64,000 bases of DNA, from assembly GCA_003667245.1 (NCBI GenBank), contig RCNN01000077.1, positions 59,798-123,797 on the forward strand. Reading direction: 5' to 3'. A program made the translations under genes and the position numbers. Every line of letters begins with the position of its first letter. Position 1 is the stretch's first letter. Below the pieces are notes generated by a model, which searched no databases, was not told where the DNA came from, and worked only from the letters and a program-made list of their open reading frames with translations. This document shows positions 26,074-37,611 of the stretch, piece by piece. The stretch is from Heterostelium multicystogenum. Its lineage: Eukaryota > Evosea > Eumycetozoa > Acytosteliales > Acytosteliaceae.

Positions 26074-28194
26074 ATGGAATTGTCAAATAATAATGTTGTC
26101 AGCAGTGGTGCAAATGACGATAGTAAGCAGCAGCACTCACAGCTATCTCAACAACATGCACACGAAGTGGTGATCTTCTTCAAAGTGAGAGGAAAGATGA
26201 AGTCTATTCTATTCACCGGTAGCACCCTTGAAGACCTAAATGATATATTCGTCGTAAACTTTCCCGAGTTTAGCAGAGATACCCTCAGTCCTTTTGTTAT
26301 TAAGCACAGATTAACACGTATACTCTATGAACTAGATGATATCTCTGACCTATATCCAGGTTGCATATTGGAGATGAGAAAGAATACAAGCGATGGTAAT
26401 ACTTTTTAATTAGCACTGTCACCGACCCATTTCGTAAAACTAATAGCCCCTATGTTATAGCGATTGTGGAGGTAAAAGAAGAAACTATGTATATACAGGA
26501 TTCGAGTCTGATAAGATTGTGGTTGTCATGGTTGGTATGCCTGCATCTGGAAAGACTTTTATTGCAAGAAAGATTAGAAATCTCTTAAATTGGATGGGAA
26601 TACTGGCAAAAGTATTCACTGTTGGTGACTATCGTAGAATCAGAGTAGGTGCTCAACAACCTGCAGAGTTCTTCGACCCCGGGAATATTGATGCTTCGTA
26701 TGTATTAATGACCCAAGAATTAAATATTAAATACTAATGCCATATGGCATACAGACGTGTAAGACTACATATGGCAGTAGCAGCAATTGATGATATGATG
26801 TCATGGTTAAACAGTGGTGCACAAGTTGGTATATATGATGCTACCAATCTAACCAATGACAGAAGAAACCTAATTTCACAACGTTGTCAACGTGAAGGTA
26901 TCAACAAGGTTATATTTGTAGAGTCAATCTTTACTGATCAATCAAAAATGGAAGCAAATATGTTGGAAAATTGGAAACTATCACCAGAGTATGTAAATTC
27001 AAAGCGTCTCACCGACTTATCTTTACTAAGCATTGATCTATTGTTGTAGCTATGCACATCAAGTCAGTGAAGTGGAAGCAGCAAAACATTTTAAGGAAAG
27101 ATTGTTTTATTATCAGAAGGAATACAACCCAATAGATGATGACTCACTTCAATATATAAAGCTATATGATGTTGGTAAGAAGATCATTGCCAACCGTATC
27201 ACTGGATATCTACCAGGTAGAATTATGTATTTGTTAATGAATTTGCACCTTAGTCCACGACCAATTTGGCTATGTCGTTCCGGTGCTAGTGAGTGGAAAA
27301 TGCAAGGAAGAAAAGGAGGTGACTCTGATCTAGATCCTGCCGGTGAGACTTTCTCCCATCGTCTCGCAAGCTGGGTAGAAGAACACACCAAAAATAATGA
27401 GGAAGTCACAGTTTGGACTTCAACACTTAGACGTGCCATTCGTACAGCTCAGTATATCCCTCATCCAAAAGTACATGTACGTCAACTTGATGACATTGAA
27501 CGTGGTGAATGGGTCGGAATGACTCGCGAAGAAATTCTAAAGAAGATGCCAGACGAATTTGGTGCCCATTCTGATGATAAACTAGGCTATCGTATTCCAC
27601 GTGGTGAGAACTACCTTGATGTTATTCAGCGTCTAGAATCTGTAATATTAGAACTTGAAAGAAGTATGTATAATAATAACACAATTATATCCGTGTTACT
27701 CCTAGCCACTATCAGACTTCACAAAAACATGATGTTCCTACACTTCTTGAAAAACTCTCATCCTAAAATAGGTCATCAACAACCCTTACAAGTGGTGTAC
27801 ACTTTTGTTGTGTTGTTTTTAGTCTAAACATCCACACCACAACCACCACTTATCTCATCTATTAATGCACCAAAGAGACTATAGTTCATTTTTAGATTTA
27901 CTAACCAATCACAAAATTCTCTCTTTCTCCCATTATTTCTTGAATTTACAATCTTGAAATTAATTTTCAAATATTCTCATCTATCTCTGACTCTGATCGA
28001 TTACATGAAACGTTAAATAGCGAGAAACACATCTCTCATAGTAAGTCATCCTGCGCCTCTGCGTTGTTTGTATGGATATATCACTGGAGCACCCATCGAA
28101 AAATTTCCCAACAATCGAAATCCCTCTTCACACTGTTATCTCACTCACCCCTACTGCCTATGGGTGCGAGATCAAGAAATATCCATTAATGTAA
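26074..28194 (+). CDS. 6-phosphofructo-2-kinase/fructose-2,6-bisphosphatase homologue with altered phosphatase site
   Basis: The family makes and breaks fructose 2,6-bisphosphate, a glycolysis regulator. Exons are 26074-26395, 26472-26697, 26755-26988 and 27050 to about 27690, and a terminal exon near 28038-28194; the phases of the first four agree. The N-terminal 107 residues (VIFFKVRGKMKSILFTG, YELDDISDLYPGCILEM) resemble an AIP3/Bud6-type module. The kinase domain has the P-loop GMPASGKT and YDATNLTNDRR. The phosphatase domain has GGDSDLDPAGE, but the catalytic RHGES site reads RSGAS, so histidine is replaced by serine. The terminal exon encodes SHPAPLRCLYGYITGAPIEK and then, after a one-base shift near 28110, PLHTVISLTPTAYG, ending at TAA 28192-28194. 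The last splice junction cannot be resolved. Confidence 0.85.
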
Positions 28195-31100
28195 ACACAA
28201 CAAAAAAGAAAAATATCCTAAACCGTTTTGTCGAGACAAGAATTAATCATAAAACCTATGAACTCTTTCAAAAAACAATTTTATGTCTTGTGACACACCC
28301 TAATTTTGCCTAAATTTGATTGAAATCACAAGGTGGAACACCCAATCATTCATATGGGCGGAGTCTTTGATGTTTCATATTTTTTATAATTTAATTGATT
28401 GAATTAGACTTTTTTTTGATAAATTGTTTGTCAAATTTAATTCAAACCAATCAAATAAAGCTCTAGATGCAATCACAATTTTAAAATAACTTCATGTGTC
28501 AATAATAACAACCAACCAAAAACAATTCAATCCATGAATTCATTTTCATAGGCTCTTGGTTGTGTGTGGTCAAGATTTGTGATTGAAGCTCAATCAATGT
28601 AGACCATTATATCATAATGTTTTTTTGATACCAATCCCCACAACAATAGACCTCTATCACATCTCCAAAAAGAGACCACTGACTGGGTGTGTTGATTTAT
28701 TGCATATTAAATTCATTGTACTGATTTGTAATGATCGTCGACCACCCTAAGGTTCCTATCTTTCTCGCTTTTTAACTTATAAGTAAATTAGTTTGTTTAT
28801 TCTTTTGACACCCACCCTTTAATTTGTTACTACACTCCCCAACGATCTGGGGTGAGGGAGGGGTGAGGCTCAATATTGCCCCACCCTCTAAACTTTGAAT
28901 TGTTTTGTGGTGGTGGCATAAAGTCACACCACTCTCTCATATTACCAGTATGTTCTTGGTATTACCATTCATAATATACACCATGATCAATCAATTCCAT
29001 TCTTGGATCACTGTTAAAACATCAAGAATTTCTAATCAGCTGATGAGAAATTAGATGCCTGAGAGTCACCTATTTAAGTTCATAGTCTGGAACCCAATCA
29101 TTCAATAAAACAAACAATCAAACAATCAGTTATTTACTCTTAAGATAATATTAGCTAAATAACTAACTGACGTATGTATATATATAGTTATAGTATTTAT
29201 GTATAACCAAAAATCGATTCAACTTTATTCTGCATCATTATGATTTCAGTCACTTATTTCTTTATTATCGAGTGTTCACAGTAATCAAGTTGAACAAATA
29301 CTGCTAACCGTAATAACCTAATAATGGCTATCACATTGAAATTTCGTATTCACCTTTATTACAACTATTGATGTTCAATCACTTGGACACAATGACTTAT
29401 AATATTTAGATCATTTTCGATTTTGTTTCCATTCATTTTCTATAAATAATATTCGCACCAAGCGCAGATAGATCTATAATTAAGCGAATGTTTTCTTCAG
29501 CATCAGTCAGCTTCTTAATATTTTTGCAAACAAATGAATTACCTGAATGATGAAGATTACTTTGTCGATAGCGTGGTTCAATTATTATATTAATTATGAT
29601 GTTTATTATTTACAAACACACACACATCACTCACCCACTCAAAATCACGGGTGATTACCACCACACACCTTCAACACACAATCTTTTCACAAGATGATTC
29701 CATCACAGAGTTGAATTAACTTGAAACAGCAATATTATCAACACACATTGGGGTTTGTTCTTCTCCGATGGAGAGTCAAGCTTAAATAAGATTAATGGCA
29801 CTGCTCTTTATTGGAAGGTAGTTATGCTATGTATATGGTGTTGATTCTATAGAAATCTTGAAATGTGATAGGCAAGATACAACATCAACCGTTAGCAATT
29901 ATTGTTTTAAATATGGTTGCTGTTGATATCTATAGATTCTATAGTTTGGTGTATTGTTAATGTTGCAATCACTTAGCACTTTCAGTGATTTTAAGTAAAT
30001 AGCAACAATAAAAAATACTTATAACCCACTAGTGCATTTCTATATTACCTCTACTTCTAACATTAAGAAGGGAAGTGAGCTATCCGACAGTATTGTTTTC
30101 ATTTATTAGAATAGAGCTATTGTTTTTGTTTTTATGAGCACTCAAAAGCAAGCAATAGTATTGTTTGAAAATCACACCAATATCACAATCTATTTTCTTC
30201 ACAAACAATAATCCTATGTCAACTATTTTTAGTATTTGACACCAACAACAAGTCGAAATCGTAGAACAACGAATTATTATACCCTCCTATCTATTGCATT
30301 CTTATTATAATCATAATTATTCAACAAAACTTTCACACTAATTTGTGCGCAACATTCTTTGTTTTGTTTGCGTGGAAATTCTGTTTTTCTTATTGATTTG
30401 TCTCTTAATAACAGCTATCAACTTCCATAAAAACCAGTTCAAAATTTCAATTCTAACAAATACTTTCAATAACCAATAAATATATATAATAATAATCATC
30501 ATAATCATTATAATAATAATCATAATAAATAATAATAACATTGATATTATTTATAGTTTTTATAAATTATAATATTAAAAGTTAAACTTCAACAATTATT
30601 TATTATTATTTTTAAAATCCAAGTCAATCCTTATAATTGGAACCTATATAATTAATCTTGTTATTGTTTGGCAGATTAAAATTGCTCCTATCATCAAATA
30701 ATTGTTTTTGTACTTTTATATCATCCCCATCTGAAATCGTTCGATTTGACATCCATCTTTCTTGTAATACTACTCACCTTTGTCACATTAGAATCGATTT
30801 TTTGGAAATAAAACCAAATGAATTAAATATTAACATCTTATTGTATCATTAAAGCCGTTGTAATATCACTCTTGTACTACTAAATCAATAACATCAGTTC
30901 AACTACTACCCAGCTGTAGTAATCATTCTGTAACATTACCAATCAGTCTCATAGTCCAACAACAAAACATTCAACTCTTTATCATAATTTTAGCCAATAG
31001 TCTTTGTAATTATAAAGAAAGTAATCAACTGCCTTTGTCCAATCACAATCAATACCATTAAATTAGTTCTGCTCTCCAATCAAAAAGTTTAAATGTAAGT

Positions 31101-33611
31101 AATTTAACCCACTTTGAATGTCAACCACAATTTGCACTTCAACATCTTTACTATCGTCCACTATCTTTATATATATTCTCATGAAACACCTTATTTGGAA
31201 ATATTTTGTATAGATTGGTTAATCGTGATTAACCTAGTATCCAATCGTTAAATCTATTATAAATCATGTAATCAGCACATATTTTGACATGATTCATATT
31301 TTCCATGTTTTCCCAATACCATCTTGTTACATTTCACCTATGGAAATCAAACAAGTTCACACCCCTCTTACCAATACAAATTCACTTTGATTTTCCCAAA
31401 CAATAATATTGTAAAAGTCCCATCAACAACACATTGTTACTTCTCTCACAATGAAACAACAACCAAAACACACAAACCATCCACTCCCGTTACCCACATC
31501 CTTCACACACCACATACCACACCACAAGTGTTTTAATTGATCCGTGCTTTTATATATTTGTGGAAATCCATTGATGTGGATCAGATGGATATTATAATTT
31601 TAGTTTTAAATCACAGATTGTCTATTGGTAATTTCAACTAACCCTGAGAAATGGAATAATCTCAGCTGCTCTACATTCATCAACTAAAATGGTTTTTGGT
31701 TTTGTTTTTTGTTTTCCTAAAAGAAACTACCAAGACATTATAACTCATCCCTCTGTCGACTCTAACTATGTGTTTCTTTAGTGTCTCGATGTGGATTTGT
31801 GTATACTATTATCCACTTAATAACTTCCACACAACGTACAGCTTCAAGTATATGTGTATTTAATGTTGTGTTACCTTTTGTTTCCATCTTTCTTTTAATC
31901 ATCTCCCTCTCATCAACATTATCGGTATTGCACACACCAATCGATTCATTTAATTTTCATTACAGCGGAATCGACTGTGGAAGGACTTGTCTTTTATACA
32001 GTTCGGTATCACTATTCATCCCTTCTCTTAACATTTTCTAAGTTTGGTGAATTGTTTGATATTGTTGATGTCTGTTTAATGAGTAAATTTAAAAAAGTTG
32101 TAGTATCGTATCATTCGTAAAACCAGTGTTGTGTAGTTAAACAGCAATGATCATTTCTACATTTAAATTGTATAGTGAGTGCAATTATACATTTTTCATA
32201 ATAATATAAATAGTTTTGTTCAAACTGTTTGCCAATTTGTTTTGGAAACAATCATTAAATTACTGTATTTAAATCTACCATACTATTTAATAATATTTAT
32301 TTATTTATGTATTTATGTATTTATTTATTTATTTATTATTTACAATTTTTAAATATTCTACCTCCATTAATTCTGGTAAGGATAAATATATTATGAGCAA
32401 CTTTAGTATTCTCTAGTCAATACTGCCACCTCTGAAATCAATCAACTGCACCTTACAAAAAAGGAACAAACGATGATTCAGCAATGGGAGATCAGTGACA
32501 GTACTATAAACAAATCAACCAAATTTATAAATCTATAGATATAAAGTTATTGGCATTGTTCTCTATGCCTATTGCCTTATACCAATGATAGAATACCCCC
32601 ACCATTCCTATAATTCAAGTTTATTTTGTTTTCACCAAACCATTAGATGTTGTGTTTGTATTGATCCAATAACTCTTTTCACCACACATATAATACCAAA
32701 ATGGTGTTATTGCCAATGGACAGCATCATCCCATCTTTGATGTTGATCATTTTTGGAGGGTAGTTGTTTTAGATTTCAGCATGTGTTTGTAGCAGCATCA
32801 ATACCACTTCAATGAGGCAATACATTAATACAAATGAATATTACTGTATATTACTTTAAAAGAGAAGTAGTAGGAGCGTTCTATGGTTCAATTTCTCGAT
32901 TATAAACAAACTCATCATCAAATATCTACCCATACTTATAAGTTAGTGTGGGTGGTTTTCAGTCATTGAAAATGATGATGTATGATATTCCTGTGCAATC
33001 ATTTAACAACTTCCCCACAAAAACAACAAAATCAAAAAATAATAGCCAACCACTCACTAACATCACACAGCTGATGGATAATATAATTGATTGTTAAATT
33101 GTTTAGTTGATGATGATAGTTCTAAAAATAACATTGGTTATAACAAATTAATGTATATTAGATAATACAACACTTGATCATCATCCTCCACATTCTCCAC
33201 ATTCAGTATAAACCATTTTGGAGTAATATGCCTACCTCCCACCAGCTCATTGAATCTACCAATATTCTGTTTGTTACCATAATTATATCATTTTCTTTAA
33301 TAACAATAAGATCAAATAACATATCAGTAAAAGAGGTGTTTAATGAATTAAAATCTAATTTCATCCATATTTACGATACACAATCTTGTTCCTCCACTTG
33401 TTAATGTGGACTGTTTCATTTCTCTAAATCTTTAACAAAGTATTAATACTCTTTTTTTTTGTTTCCTAATATAGCCAATCTCAGTCAAACAAGTTAGCTT
33501 TAGAGTCTTTCGAAAGTTTACTTGAGCCTAACCAACTGTATCACTACCACTACCATTAATTTAAAAATCATCTCTGTTATATTAGTATCTCAAACAATTT
33601 TCCAATCAAAA
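28195..33611. other. 5.4 kb gene desert with CA-rich tracts
   Basis: No gene is recognised on either strand; frames are short and compositionally biased. The region is less AT-rich than other spacers and holds many CA/TG-rich stretches: CACACACA near 29616, CACCACACACC near 29660, and a long CA-rich stretch at 31435-31530 with ACACACCACATACC. A GGGGTGAGGGAGGGG-like block lies at 28849-28866. A TTTA repeat lies near 32298-32340. CA-rich and G-rich elements are known dictyostelid developmental promoter elements, so an extended regulatory region for the hydrolase gene at 33612 is possible. An unrecognised non-coding transcript is also possible. Confidence 0.5.
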
Positions 33612-34652
33612 ATGGAATCAAAAAATATTATCTTGCTCATTGCTTTAATTTCTTGCTTCTTGGCTGTTAGCTCTGCCAACCCAACAATCAACTATATTGG
33701 TACCAACGATAATGGTATCAGCTACTTCCCAGTATTCCAAGGTTTGAAAATGCATATTAGATGCTACTCAAATCCAAACACTTCAATGTCCACTGGACCA
33801 GTTGCCATTTTCGATGCTGGTCTTCCATTCTCCTCATTAATCTTTGCCAACGTTTTGACCGAACTTATGCCAAATTTCTCTTCAATGAACGTTTCACGTG
33901 CATGCGTCTTCGATCGTTATGGTTATGGTTGGTCCGACCCAGCTCCATACCCATTCATGTCAACTGAGCTTGTTTTCCGTCTTCACAACTCCTTGTCAAT
34001 TGCCAACATTCAAGCACCATATATCATGGTTGGTTGGTCATGGGGTTCAATCGACATCCAAAACTATGCTCTCCAATATATGGATCAAGTAGTTGGTCTC
34101 CTCACCATTGATGGTACTGACTCTGCATATGCATTCGATCCAAAGAATCCAGGTGGTTTGGCTGGTGCCACTAGAACCATTGAGCAATTGCTCCAACTCC
34201 TTCCATCTGGTCAAGTCCAAGTTTTGGCCGAAGCTGGTGTCATCACAATTGACCTCGGTTATATCCCAACCAACCCATTGGGAGCTTCTTTCCCAGTCAC
34301 CGCTCAAACCGCTAGCAATGAATTTTTCTTCTCCGAGAAGTTCTTCAACTGTGCTCTCCAAGAAGTTCAAATCATGATCCCATCGACTGCTCTTTTGAAT
34401 GAAACCTACGTTTCTATGGGAACCGCTCACCCACTTTCCAATATTCCATTGGTAGTCCTCACTGCCGATGCCAATGGTGATGATTGGATCAATCGTCAAA
34501 ATGTCCTTGCTTCATTGTCCACCAGAAACGTACATTTACATGACGCCACTTCAACTCATTTCATCCCAGTCCAAAACCCAGCCATTATTATTTCTGCTCT
34601 TAAAACCTTGGTCACCTACGTCGATCAACATATTCCAGTCATCGTAATCTAA
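33612..34652 (+). CDS. Secreted alpha/beta-hydrolase
   Basis: The 346-residue protein starts with a signal peptide (ESKNIILLIALISCFLAVSSA). It then shows an alpha/beta-hydrolase pattern: strand and oxyanion region VAIFDAGLP, CVFDRYGYGWSDP, nucleophile elbow GWSWG (Ser at about 153), a candidate acid in the TADANGDDW region and a late His in STHFIPVQNP. The substrate is unknown; it is a probable secreted or lysosomal esterase, lipase or peptidase-like enzyme. The ATG at 33612 is chosen because the signal peptide begins there; the frame is open upstream without another ATG. Codon use is rich in C-ending codons, suggesting high expression. No introns or breaks are seen. Confidence 0.88.
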   Translation: MESKNIILLIALISCFLAVSSANPTINYIGTNDNGISYFPVFQGLKMHIRCYSNPNTSMSTGPVAIFDAGLPFSSLIFANVLTELMPNFSSMNVSRACVFDRYGYGWSDPAPYPFMSTELVFRLHNSLSIANIQAPYIMVGWSWGSIDIQNYALQYMDQVVGLLTIDGTDSAYAFDPKNPGGLAGATRTIEQLLQLLPSGQVQVLAEAGVITIDLGYIPTNPLGASFPVTAQTASNEFFFSEKFFNCALQEVQIMIPSTALLNETYVSMGTAHPLSNIPLVVLTADANGDDWINRQNVLASLSTRNVHLHDATSTHFIPVQNPAIIISALKTLVTYVDQHIPVIVI

Positions 34653-34879
34653 AATAGTTAATTGTATTATTTTTATATAGTGTGCGATTTAAACTATATA
34701 ATAAATAAAAAGGACCGACCTTTTCGACTTCCGAAGTACCTTCCCACAGTGTTTTTCTTTATTTTTAAATAAAAAAGTTTGTTAATTCAATATTAATAAA
34801 TACAAAAAAAAAAAAAAAAGAAAGATTTCAATTATTTTGCTATCAAATACCCAATATTGTGGTGTTGTTATTGTTGGAG

Positions 34880-36634
34880 ATGTCAAGTGACAGATCATAT
34901 TCATTGTTTATTCGACTTATAAAGAGCATAACTATAAGAGAATTAATTTTTTCATTTGTTCACCATTTAAATCAATGGAATGGCTCACAAAGTATTAAGT
35001 GGAGAAGACTGGATAGATCGACTTATTCTTTGATTTACTATGGATACTTAGAGGCACTTTCTTCAGATGAATATCACGCTATAAACTTTGATAACGATGT
35101 GGAAGGCAAGCTAGCTTTCCTTGCTGCTTCGAGAGGGCACGAGCATATTGTTAAGAGTGGTATCTTGAAACACTACAGTGGTTTGGAACTAGGCGAAGCA
35201 ACTCAGCATCAACACTTGGAGTTGATCGAATATTTAATGCAAAACTTGGAGAGTTTTCCTCAAGATTTTGGTCATGCTTTGATTGGTACAGTAAAATCAA
35301 GAAATATTGAAAATGTTAAATCACTCATTGCTCAATTCAAACGGTTACTTGGCGAGAATTATTATCTGGAAGATGACAGCGATATTCAACGAGCAATTTT
35401 CAATGCCTCCAAAACGGGACAAATAGAAATCATAACCTATCTATTTGATTTAGTTTCACCTTTTACAATTGGAAACTCCTATTTCTATACCTCGCTGGAT
35501 TGTGCAGCTGAGCTTGGATATCTAGATATAGTCAAAGTTTTACATAATAATCAAGTACTAGCAACACCTGAGGCAATGGATAAAGCTGCCGGAAATGGAT
35601 TCTTAAATGTTGTCAAGTTCTTACATCAATTTAGAGATGAAGGGTGCACCAGTAATGCTGTTACTTTGGCTGCAACAAACGGACATATTGATACGGTAAG
35701 ATTTCTCTTGGAGAACAGAACAGAAGGAAGTTTCTCGGCAGCTCTGCATGCATCTTCTACCAGAGGAAAAAAAGAAGTTGTAGAATATATTTTAGAAAGT
35801 AATTTCGAGTCGGTCGAAGCAGATGAACCTATGCTGGTCCTAATAGCATTGGAAGGTCACCTAGAGGTGTTGAGGTTATTTAAAAGATTTCTTCCCACTT
35901 TAAGGTTTCCACAAGAATCTATATGTCTTGCTGCAAGCAAAGGACATTTTGAACTAGTTAAATGGCTATACCAGCAAATGAAAGAATCAAATCAGGAAAT
36001 AGCACAAGTCTCGCAACTCCTGCTCTCTGCTGTAAAAGGAAAATCCCTGGAACTTGTAAAGTGGATACACGACACAGAGCAAAACATTTTAGAATCTGAT
36101 GGAGATATTATTAATACAGCAATTGAAAACGATTCTTTTGAAGTATTTAAATTTTTAATTGAACTTGGAACTCATAGGTGTAATGAATCCACTCTTGATA
36201 TGGCCGTTTTACATTCTAGAGTTGATATTCTGGATTATATCAAAGATCGATATTTAGGCTACCACTCTCTAAAACTGTCAACAGAATTAATGGACCTTGC
36301 TGCTTTCAGTGGTAGTTTAAAATTGGTTCAATGGTTACATTTACATCGCACTGAAAGCTTTTCACAACATGCCATGGATGAAGCTGCTACAAATGGTCAC
36401 ATCGAAATTGTGAAATTCTTACACCAGAATCGGACTGAAGGGTGCACAACCAATGCAATTGATGGTGCCTTATTCAATAATCATAGTGATATTGTCAGAT
36501 ATCTCCTAATGAACAGAACCGAAGGGTTTACCGAAGTATCCATTGAAAGAATTGTTGAATTTGAAGATGCTCACCAAAATCTTTTAAGATCTCGTCCAAC
36601 AATTCAAAACCAAAATGAATGTATTATAATGTAA
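34880..36634 (+). CDS. Dictyostelid-type ankyrin-repeat protein
   Basis: This is an intact single-exon protein of 584 residues. It is composed mostly of degenerate ankyrin repeats, for example AAGNGFLNVVKFLHQFRDEG, AATNGHIDTVRFLLENRTEG and AATNGHIEIVKFLHQNRTEG. The N-terminal 50 residues (SLFIRLIKSITIRELIFSFV) resemble the start of the paralogue at 23687, so the two belong to one local family. The role is unknown, presumably protein binding. The ATG at 34880 is the first in the frame; upstream in-frame codons lack ATG. An A run at 34805-34819 lies just upstream. Confidence 0.87.
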   Translation: MSSDRSYSLFIRLIKSITIRELIFSFVHHLNQWNGSQSIKWRRLDRSTYSLIYYGYLEALSSDEYHAINFDNDVEGKLAFLAASRGHEHIVKSGILKHYSGLELGEATQHQHLELIEYLMQNLESFPQDFGHALIGTVKSRNIENVKSLIAQFKRLLGENYYLEDDSDIQRAIFNASKTGQIEIITYLFDLVSPFTIGNSYFYTSLDCAAELGYLDIVKVLHNNQVLATPEAMDKAAGNGFLNVVKFLHQFRDEGCTSNAVTLAATNGHIDTVRFLLENRTEGSFSAALHASSTRGKKEVVEYILESNFESVEADEPMLVLIALEGHLEVLRLFKRFLPTLRFPQESICLAASKGHFELVKWLYQQMKESNQEIAQVSQLLLSAVKGKSLELVKWIHDTEQNILESDGDIINTAIENDSFEVFKFLIELGTHRCNESTLDMAVLHSRVDILDYIKDRYLGYHSLKLSTELMDLAAFSGSLKLVQWLHLHRTESFSQHAMDEAATNGHIEIVKFLHQNRTEGCTTNAIDGALFNNHSDIVRYLLMNRTEGFTEVSIERIVEFEDAHQNLLRSRPTIQNQNECIIM

Positions 36635-37311
36635 CTGAATTTAATAAATATTATGTATGATAATAGAATATTAGTATATACAAGGCAAGAGTATATTAGG
36701 GGACTCTAGCCACCCAGAATGAACTACAGAAGAACCGATTAAAATTTGTTTTTGTTTTTTGTTTAAACCATATTTAAGGTGGGGTTTAGACTGTTAAGTA
36801 TTTCAAAGCGAAAGAAGATTCTAAGAGTACACCAATGGTTTACGTAGTTGAGGGATTCGCTTGGGACTATTAAATTTTTTTTTTTTTTTTTTTGTTGTTA
36901 TAACCATACAGTTGTTTATTTAAGGTAGGGTTTAGAAGCCTACAGATTTCTTTTTACAACCACAGGCCGGTTGTGATGACCATCATTTTATAGAGGCATG
37001 ACTGCCTATTATTATTTGGAGCAAGGTGTTTCAACAGTGGACTGTTAAGTATTTCGAAGCGACAGAAGATTTTTAAGAGTACACCAATGGTTTACGTAGT
37101 TGAGGGCTTCGCTTGTCAATTTACATATTCTTCATGGCGGGATGGTATCATACAGACTTGAAAGTACATGGGTTCACTGGAAGTGTATGGGGAAAAACTG
37201 GAAAACCCGGGATTCGAACCCACGACCCAAGGCGTCACAAGCAGACTACCATACCACATCAGCTATTCTGCCTTGGTCCTATTAAAAGGGTAGTTTTGTT
37301 GGGCAGCTCAC
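36635..37311. repeat. Repeat-rich junction left of the retrotransposon
   Basis: A direct repeat of about 75 bases occurs at 36789-36866 and again at 37040-37114, with roughly five to six differences. Both copies contain GTACACCAATGGTTTACGTA and end ..GAGGG.TTCGCTT. A related TTTAAGGT.GGGTTTAGA motif precedes copy 1 and recurs near 36919. A run of about 20 T lies at 36877-36896. A degenerate tRNA-like sequence follows at 37190-37262. This looks like remnants of an older mobile or tRNA-derived element into which, or next to which, the LTR element inserted. Confidence 0.6.
37190..37262 (-). pseudogene. tRNA-like sequence (degenerate tRNA or tRNA-derived SINE head)
   Basis: On the minus strand the sequence has an A-box-like TAGCTGATGTGG and a perfect B-box GGTTCGAATCC, the internal pol III promoter of a tRNA. 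The T-loop TTCGAAT is flanked by GGG/CCC, but the acceptor stem has several mismatches and the anticodon stem does not close well. GTG falls near the anticodon position (His-like), without confidence. I call it a decayed tRNA gene or the head of a tRNA-derived element. Confidence 0.45.
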
Positions 37312-37611
37312 TTTAATAAATAATAGGTTGATCAGACCTATTGTTATTAAAAGATATTAACTCAAACTAAACTCTGTATAGAGAACCTTAATCAAATTAA
37401 ATAATGTACTTAGTTAGTTTCTCTATTTGTAGTAAATTATTAATCTTTATTTTTAATTACCTTAATCAAATTAAATAATATACTTAGTTAGTTTCTCTAT
37501 TTGTAGTAAATTATTAATCTGATTAAGATTCTTTCGGTTTTTCCTTTTAAGGTGTTTTTTTCGTAAAATTGATATTTTTATAAATTATTGTAAAATTGTG
37601 TTGTTGTTACA
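37312..37611 (-). repeat. 3' LTR of the retrotransposon
   Basis: This is 300 bp. On the element strand it begins TGTAACAACAACAC and ends ..TTTATTAAA, so it lacks the usual terminal CA. It differs from the other LTR by one extra base (gatattaac versus gatataac) and about two substitutions. A segment of about 65-75 bases (CCTTAATCAAATTAAATAAT.. to ..AAATTATTAATCT) is tandemly duplicated inside the LTR. Confidence 0.9.

Noticed and set aside
28195..33611. Short frames in the gene desert, such as 31781-32041
   Set aside because: They have low-complexity composition and lack splice partners, homology or a convincing start.
37100..37316. Two overlapping frames of 61-67 codons left of the retrotransposon
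   Set aside because: They run across the tRNA-like sequence and repeats and have no coding character.
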